Part shown: piece by piece, positions 63,691 through 64,000 of the stretch | Numbering within the stretch: position 1 is the first letter of the stretch | Layout: each line of letters opens with the position of its first letter | Assembly (NCBI GenBank): GCA_008711295.1 | Contig: VUYV01000019.1 | Coordinates: forward strand, 7,071,882 to 7,135,881 | Direction: 5' to 3' | DNA from: Anarhynchus alexandrinus | Taxonomy: Eukaryota > Chordata > Aves > Charadriiformes > Charadriidae | DNA length: 64,000 nt | Notes under the pieces: model-generated | What the model saw: the letters and a program-made list of their open reading frames with translations, nothing else | Databases searched by the model: none | Told to the model about the DNA's origin: nothing | Made by a program: the position numbers and the translations under genes

Positions 63691-64000
63691 GGGGGTCTGT
63701 CAAATTCTGCTTTTGCCTGTGATCCCTTATTTTTCAAGATTTTAAGAAAACAGTGACTACTCACAAAAATAAGAAAATACCAACTGATCCTGCCCACAGA
63801 AACTATATATTACTTCATTTTAAAAACTAATAAAAATAGCCCATGTGAAATTTAACTTGTAATTAAAAAAAAAAGAAAACCACCATCAAAACATAAATAG
63901 GAAGCAAATAGATTACAAGAACTTTGGAAAATACTAATAAGATTTTATACTTAAAAAGTAAACATTATGACCATATTTCAAAACTACTTTTAGACAACAA
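63691..64000. other. Non-coding, no recognised feature
   Basis: AT-rich unassigned sequence up to the end of the window. It contains an A10 run near 63865. Confidence 0.8.

Noticed and set aside
63549..63797. Proline/lysine/threonine-rich minus-strand frame (82 codons)
   Set aside because: The composition is a direct product of the G/T-rich simple repeat.
1..64000. Possible A-over-T strand skew suggesting minus-strand transcription
   Set aside because: Some lines are strongly A-rich, but six lines taken about every 10 kb gave 114 A and 117 T, so there is no overall skew.
1..64000. CRISPR arrays, integrons, phage or operon-like gene clusters
   Set aside because: There are no regularly spaced repeats and no dense coding, and repeat content is vertebrate throughout.

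Overview
This window looks like nuclear DNA from a bird, most likely Neoaves. Every confidently recognised repeat is of avian type. There are seven pieces of CR1 LINE with the typical ATTCTATGATTCT-style 3' terminus or CR1 ORF2 homology, and two solo LTRs of endogenous retroviruses whose sequences I recognise from bird genomes. There are also a few very old amniote remnants (turtle-type CR1 3' ends, MIR-like SINE cores). The DNA is AT-rich: in six 60-base lines sampled about every 10 kb, 231 of 360 bases are A or T. Recognised transposon sequence adds up to about 3.9 kb (about 6%), low as expected for birds. These assignments come from remembered family consensus sequences, not from a database search. 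I found no protein-coding exon, tRNA, rRNA, snRNA or known microRNA, no CpG island and nothing bacterial. The window is best read as a gene desert or the inside of one large intron.

Layout. 1-115: a 36-base assembly gap (29-64) against long T runs. 116-10974: unassigned AT-rich DNA with one A/C-rich tract (3364-3432) and a nested 18-bp repeat (9556-9636). 10975-11663: CR1 on the minus strand, with the longest open frame of the window (187 codons). 12637-15030: two small clusters of very old repeats. 22707-22947: a solo LTR (minus) with an exact 5-bp target duplication and a large internal deletion. 27057-27835: an unusual internal piece of CR1 ORF2 without a 3' end. 30691-31221: a second solo LTR (plus). 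32512-32926: a badly decayed CR1 (plus). 39918-39993: a GGTT-rich tract. 42709-42779: a three-unit minisatellite. 43980-44340: an unexplained GC-richer island. 46054-46757: CR1 (plus). 50683, 51686 and 60947: three very short CR1 3' ends. 63137-63155: a CTCF-like site. 63561-63690: a G/T-rich tract with a strong G-quadruplex pattern.

How it works together: there is no operon or pathway here. The visible history is one of insertion (CR1 by target-primed reverse transcription, ERVs by integration followed by LTR-LTR recombination), decay by point mutation and deletion, and small local duplications. I did not find a convincing new biological system. The best leads are the deleted LTR, the 3'-less CR1 fragment, the GC island at 44 kb, the CTCF-like site and two stretches that look like conserved non-coding elements. 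All of them need comparative data to judge.
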